The position numbers and the translations under genes are program-made. From an uncultured Halieaceae bacterium (GTDB lineage Bacteria; Pseudomonadota; Gammaproteobacteria; Pseudomonadales; Halieaceae): a DNA stretch of 62,704 nt. The notes beneath the pieces are model-generated. The model made no database searches, was not told the DNA's origin, and was given only the letters and a program-made list of their open reading frames with translations. Positions 60,388 to 62,704 of this stretch are shown piece by piece. The stretch lies in assembly GCA_913045375.1 (NCBI GenBank), contig CAJWQE010000008.1:1-62704 (forward strand). Reading direction: 5' to 3'. Position 1 is the stretch's first letter. Each line of letters starts with the position of its first letter.

Positions 60388-62216
60388 CAGCGACCAAATT
60401 CGATGCTGAGTCTTTTTTAAAGCAACTGACCACACGGCCGGGTGTGTATCAGATGTACGACGCTGCGGGTGGGCTGCTGTACGTAGGAAAAGCAAAGAAC
60501 CTCAAGAACCGTGTAACAAGTTACTTTCGCGCCAGTGGCCTGTCGGGTAAGACGATGGCCTTGGTGTCACGCATCCGAGACATCCAAGTGACCGTGACGA
60601 CCACAGAGCGCGATGCACTTCTCTTGGAACACAATTTGATCAAGGAGAATCACCCGCCTTACAACATTCTCCTCAAGGACGATAAGTCTTATCCCTATAT
60701 TTACCTGTCGTCCGAAGACAAGTGGCCCAAACTTGCGTTTCACCGCGGTCCAAAGCGACGAAAGGGCGAGTATTTTGGTCCGTATCCCAGCGCTGGCGCT
60801 GTTCGATCTACCCTGCATTTGATGCAAAAGGTGTTCAAAGTGCGGCAGTGTGAAGAGTCTTACTTTCGGAATCGGTCACGCCCTTGTCTTCAGTATCAAA
60901 TTGGCCGTTGTTCCGGGCCCTGTGTGGGTTTAGTCAGTGACGAGGATTATCAAAAGCAGGTTGAGAACTCGGCGTTGTTTCTTGGCGGTAAGTCTCAAAA
61001 GGTAATGAAGCGTATCGCCGATGACATGGAGGCAGCGGCTGAAAAATTGGAGTTTGAGAAGGCGGCTGAGTACCGAGATCAGCTTCAGCGACTACAGGAT
61101 GTGCAATCTGCGCAGGGAATTGAGGGCTCACGGGGTGAGCTTGATCTTCTGGCGGTTAAACAGGCTCACGGGCAGGCCTGTATTCAAGTGCTTTTCGTTC
61201 GGGAGGGCCGAGTCCTGGGATCGCGCACCTACTACCCGGCGACGCAGTTAGAAGAGGATGAAATATCCGTATTAGATGCCTTTATTCCTCAGTTTTACCT
61301 CTCAGGTCGTCAAACCATTCCGCAGGAAATTGTGGTCAGTCACAAGCCAAACGACGCGCAACTACTCTGTGACACGCTCATGGAGCAAGGAAAGCGAAAA
61401 GTTGTTATCAAAACGCAGGTGCGCGATGCGCGAGCGCGCTGGCTTCAGCTCGCAAAACAGACAGCCGAGAGCAATCTTGAATCTTTCCTCAGTGGGAAAC
61501 AGACCATGGCAGGGCGCCTAGAGGCTCTGAGACGCGAGCTGGACCTCGATATGACTCCGTCACGCATGGAGTGCTTTGATATCAGTCACAGCTCAGGTGA
61601 GGCCACTGTTGCCTCCTGTGTAGTGTTTGACAGTAATGGCGCGCGAAAAGCGGACTACCGTAAGTTTAATATCGACGGCATCACAGGTGGCGATGATTAC
61701 GCGGCTATGCAACAGGCGCTGGAGCGTCGGTATCGTCGGTTATCCAAAGGCGAGGGCACCTTACCGGACGTGTTGTTCATCGACGGCGGCAAGGGACAAG
61801 TATCGCAGGCGCAGCAGGTCTTGGAGCAGTTCGAGCTCACCACGGTAAAAGTGGTGGGCGTTGCCAAAGGTACAACCCGAAAAGCCGGTTTTGAAACGCT
61901 GATCGACGGTGATACGGGAGCTGAGAGTCAGTTGCGGGGTGATAACCCGGCACTGCACCTAATCCAGCAGATACGCGATGAGGCCCACCGCTTTGCGATC
62001 AGCGGGCACCGAGGCAGGCGCGGTAAAGCCCGAAAACAGTCAACTCTTGAGGGAATTGGAGGCGTTGGTGCGAAGCGAAGACGCGATCTGTTGCGCCACT
62101 TTGGCAGTATTCGGGGCGTCGAAAACGCGTCCGTCGAAGAAATTTGCAAAGTCGACGGCATCAGTGCCACCCTTGCGCAAACTATCTACGACCATCTACA
62201 CACCGTAGAGCAATGA
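60384..62216 (+). CDS. uvrC: Excinuclease ABC subunit C
   Basis: 610-aa nucleotide excision repair endonuclease. The GIY-YIG domain is at the N-terminus (PGVYQMYDAAGGLLYVGKAK, residues about 17-95), a UVR domain near 200-235 (ADDMEAAAEKLEFEKAAEYR), a central RNase-H-like domain (ECFDISHSSGEATVASCVVF, VLFIDGGKGQV) and a C-terminal helix-hairpin-helix pair (LEGIGGVGAKRRRDLLRHFG). It makes both incisions. The ATG overlaps the murB stop; pgsA starts 14 bases after the stop, a conserved uvrC-pgsA pairing. Confidence 0.95.
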   Translation: MTATKFDAESFLKQLTTRPGVYQMYDAAGGLLYVGKAKNLKNRVTSYFRASGLSGKTMALVSRIRDIQVTVTTTERDALLLEHNLIKENHPPYNILLKDDKSYPYIYLSSEDKWPKLAFHRGPKRRKGEYFGPYPSAGAVRSTLHLMQKVFKVRQCEESYFRNRSRPCLQYQIGRCSGPCVGLVSDEDYQKQVENSALFLGGKSQKVMKRIADDMEAAAEKLEFEKAAEYRDQLQRLQDVQSAQGIEGSRGELDLLAVKQAHGQACIQVLFVREGRVLGSRTYYPATQLEEDEISVLDAFIPQFYLSGRQTIPQEIVVSHKPNDAQLLCDTLMEQGKRKVVIKTQVRDARARWLQLAKQTAESNLESFLSGKQTMAGRLEALRRELDLDMTPSRMECFDISHSSGEATVASCVVFDSNGARKADYRKFNIDGITGGDDYAAMQQALERRYRRLSKGEGTLPDVLFIDGGKGQVSQAQQVLEQFELTTVKVVGVAKGTTRKAGFETLIDGDTGAESQLRGDNPALHLIQQIRDEAHRFAISGHRGRRGKARKQSTLEGIGGVGAKRRRDLLRHFGSIRGVENASVEEICKVDGISATLAQTIYDHLHTVEQ

Positions 62217-62229
62217 TTTTGGAAAACCT

Positions 62230-62704
62230 GTGAGCTGGAATCTCCCGAACATACTGACCCTCCTGCGAGTTTTGTGTATCCCGCTGATGGTAGGTGCTTT
62301 CTACTTGGCTGGACCCTATGCGGGCATCACTTCGGCGATTATCTTCGTTGTCGCGGCCATCACTGATTGGCTCGATGGCTGGGTAGCTCGAACCTTGGAT
62401 CAAGAGAGTGAGTTTGGCGCCTTTCTGGATCCGGTCGCTGATAAGCTAATCGTCGCGACCGCATTGGTGCTCCTCGTCGATCACTATGATTCTCTATGGG
62501 TGACGCTGAGTGCCATTGTCATTATCGGCCGAGAGATATTGGTCAGTGCTTTGCGAGAGTGGATGGCGAGGCGCGGAGACAGCCAGTCGGTTGCGGTGAC
62601 GGTTGTCGCCAAGTTCAAAACGACACTTCAAATGGTGGCAATTATCGGTCTTCTTTGGCGGATGGATGAGGGCTATGGCGATTTACTCCTCATCGTGGCC
62701 TTCA
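62230..62704 (+). CDS. pgsA: CDP-diacylglycerol-glycerol-3-phosphate phosphatidyltransferase (partial)
   Basis: The 3' end is cut off by the window; 158 codons are present. The GTG at 62230 gives SWNLPNILTLLRVLCIPLMV at the N-terminus, typical of PgsA. The CDP-alcohol phosphotransferase motif is complete: DWLDGWVAR, then the Gly and two Asp of GAFLDPVADK. It forms phosphatidylglycerol phosphate in the inner membrane. It follows uvrC by 13 bases, as in many gammaproteobacteria. Confidence 0.93.
   Translation, partial: MSWNLPNILTLLRVLCIPLMVGAFYLAGPYAGITSAIIFVVAAITDWLDGWVARTLDQESEFGAFLDPVADKLIVATALVLLVDHYDSLWVTLSAIVIIGREILVSALREWMARRGDSQSVAVTVVAKFKTTLQMVAIIGLLWRMDEGYGDLLLIVAF

Noticed and set aside
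1..62704. CRISPR arrays, insertion sequences and defence islands
   Set aside because: No regularly spaced repeats, transposase frames or restriction, toxin-antitoxin or phage genes were seen on either strand.

Overview
This window looks like the chromosome of an aerobic, probably marine, gammaproteobacterium. The support is gene order: mfd next to a long-form glyceraldehyde-3-phosphate dehydrogenase and csiV, a complete nqrABCDEF-apbE-nqrM cluster, lolC-lolD-lolE, and comEC-exbB-exbD-msbA-lpxK-kdsB-murB. Catabolic genes (cytochrome P450, acyl-CoA dehydrogenase, PQQ alcohol dehydrogenase) fit a Halieaceae/OM60-like or related Cellvibrionales bacterium, but that placement is inference.

Layout. 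(1) 1-1735: sparse, AT-richer DNA with two orphan genes on the minus strand. It ends in a truncated 3' half of tRNA-His, the usual scar of an element integrated at a tRNA 3' end. (2) 1753-11775: amino-acid and lipid-type catabolism. A leucine dehydrogenase overlaps a fused indolepyruvate ferredoxin oxidoreductase, with a divergent Lrp-type regulator. Then come a P450, a methyltransferase, an acyl-CoA dehydrogenase, a VOC protein, tRNA-Arg(TCT) and a small membrane protein. (3) 11865-16788: an RND efflux operon (adaptor, pump, TetR) behind a palindromic operator. (4) 16878-22589: SRP RNA, dnaX (with a complete -1 programmed frameshift signal), recR, rnd, a MATE transporter, ycgL and a membrane protein. 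(5) 22677-28986: MoxR ATPase, VWA protein, lipoprotein PQQ dehydrogenase, RlmB-type methyltransferase, glutaredoxin-like protein, Usp and a membrane-anchored unknown. (6) 29110-41221: topA, two small conserved unknowns, lexA with a candidate SOS box, an MscS channel, csiV, mfd and gap. (7) 41450-48559: Na+-NQR with its flavin transferase and NqrM maturation factor; an intrinsic-terminator-like hairpin lies inside the 5' coding part of apbE. (8) 48559-52225: Lol lipoprotein exporter and a DUF2062 protein. (9) 52378-62704: comEC (split by a frame change at a T8 run), exbB, exbD (in-frame TAG at codon 11), msbA, lpxK, kdsB, murB, uvrC and the start of pgsA, in one tightly packed run.

No CRISPR array, insertion sequence, phage module or recognisable defence system was seen. 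The most unusual signals are decoding and expression features: the dnaX frameshift cassette, the comEC T8 frame change, the exbD amber codon, the hairpin inside apbE, and the tRNA-His scar. The comEC and exbD lesions lie within 1.5 kb of each other, so sequencing error must be excluded before either is read as biology.
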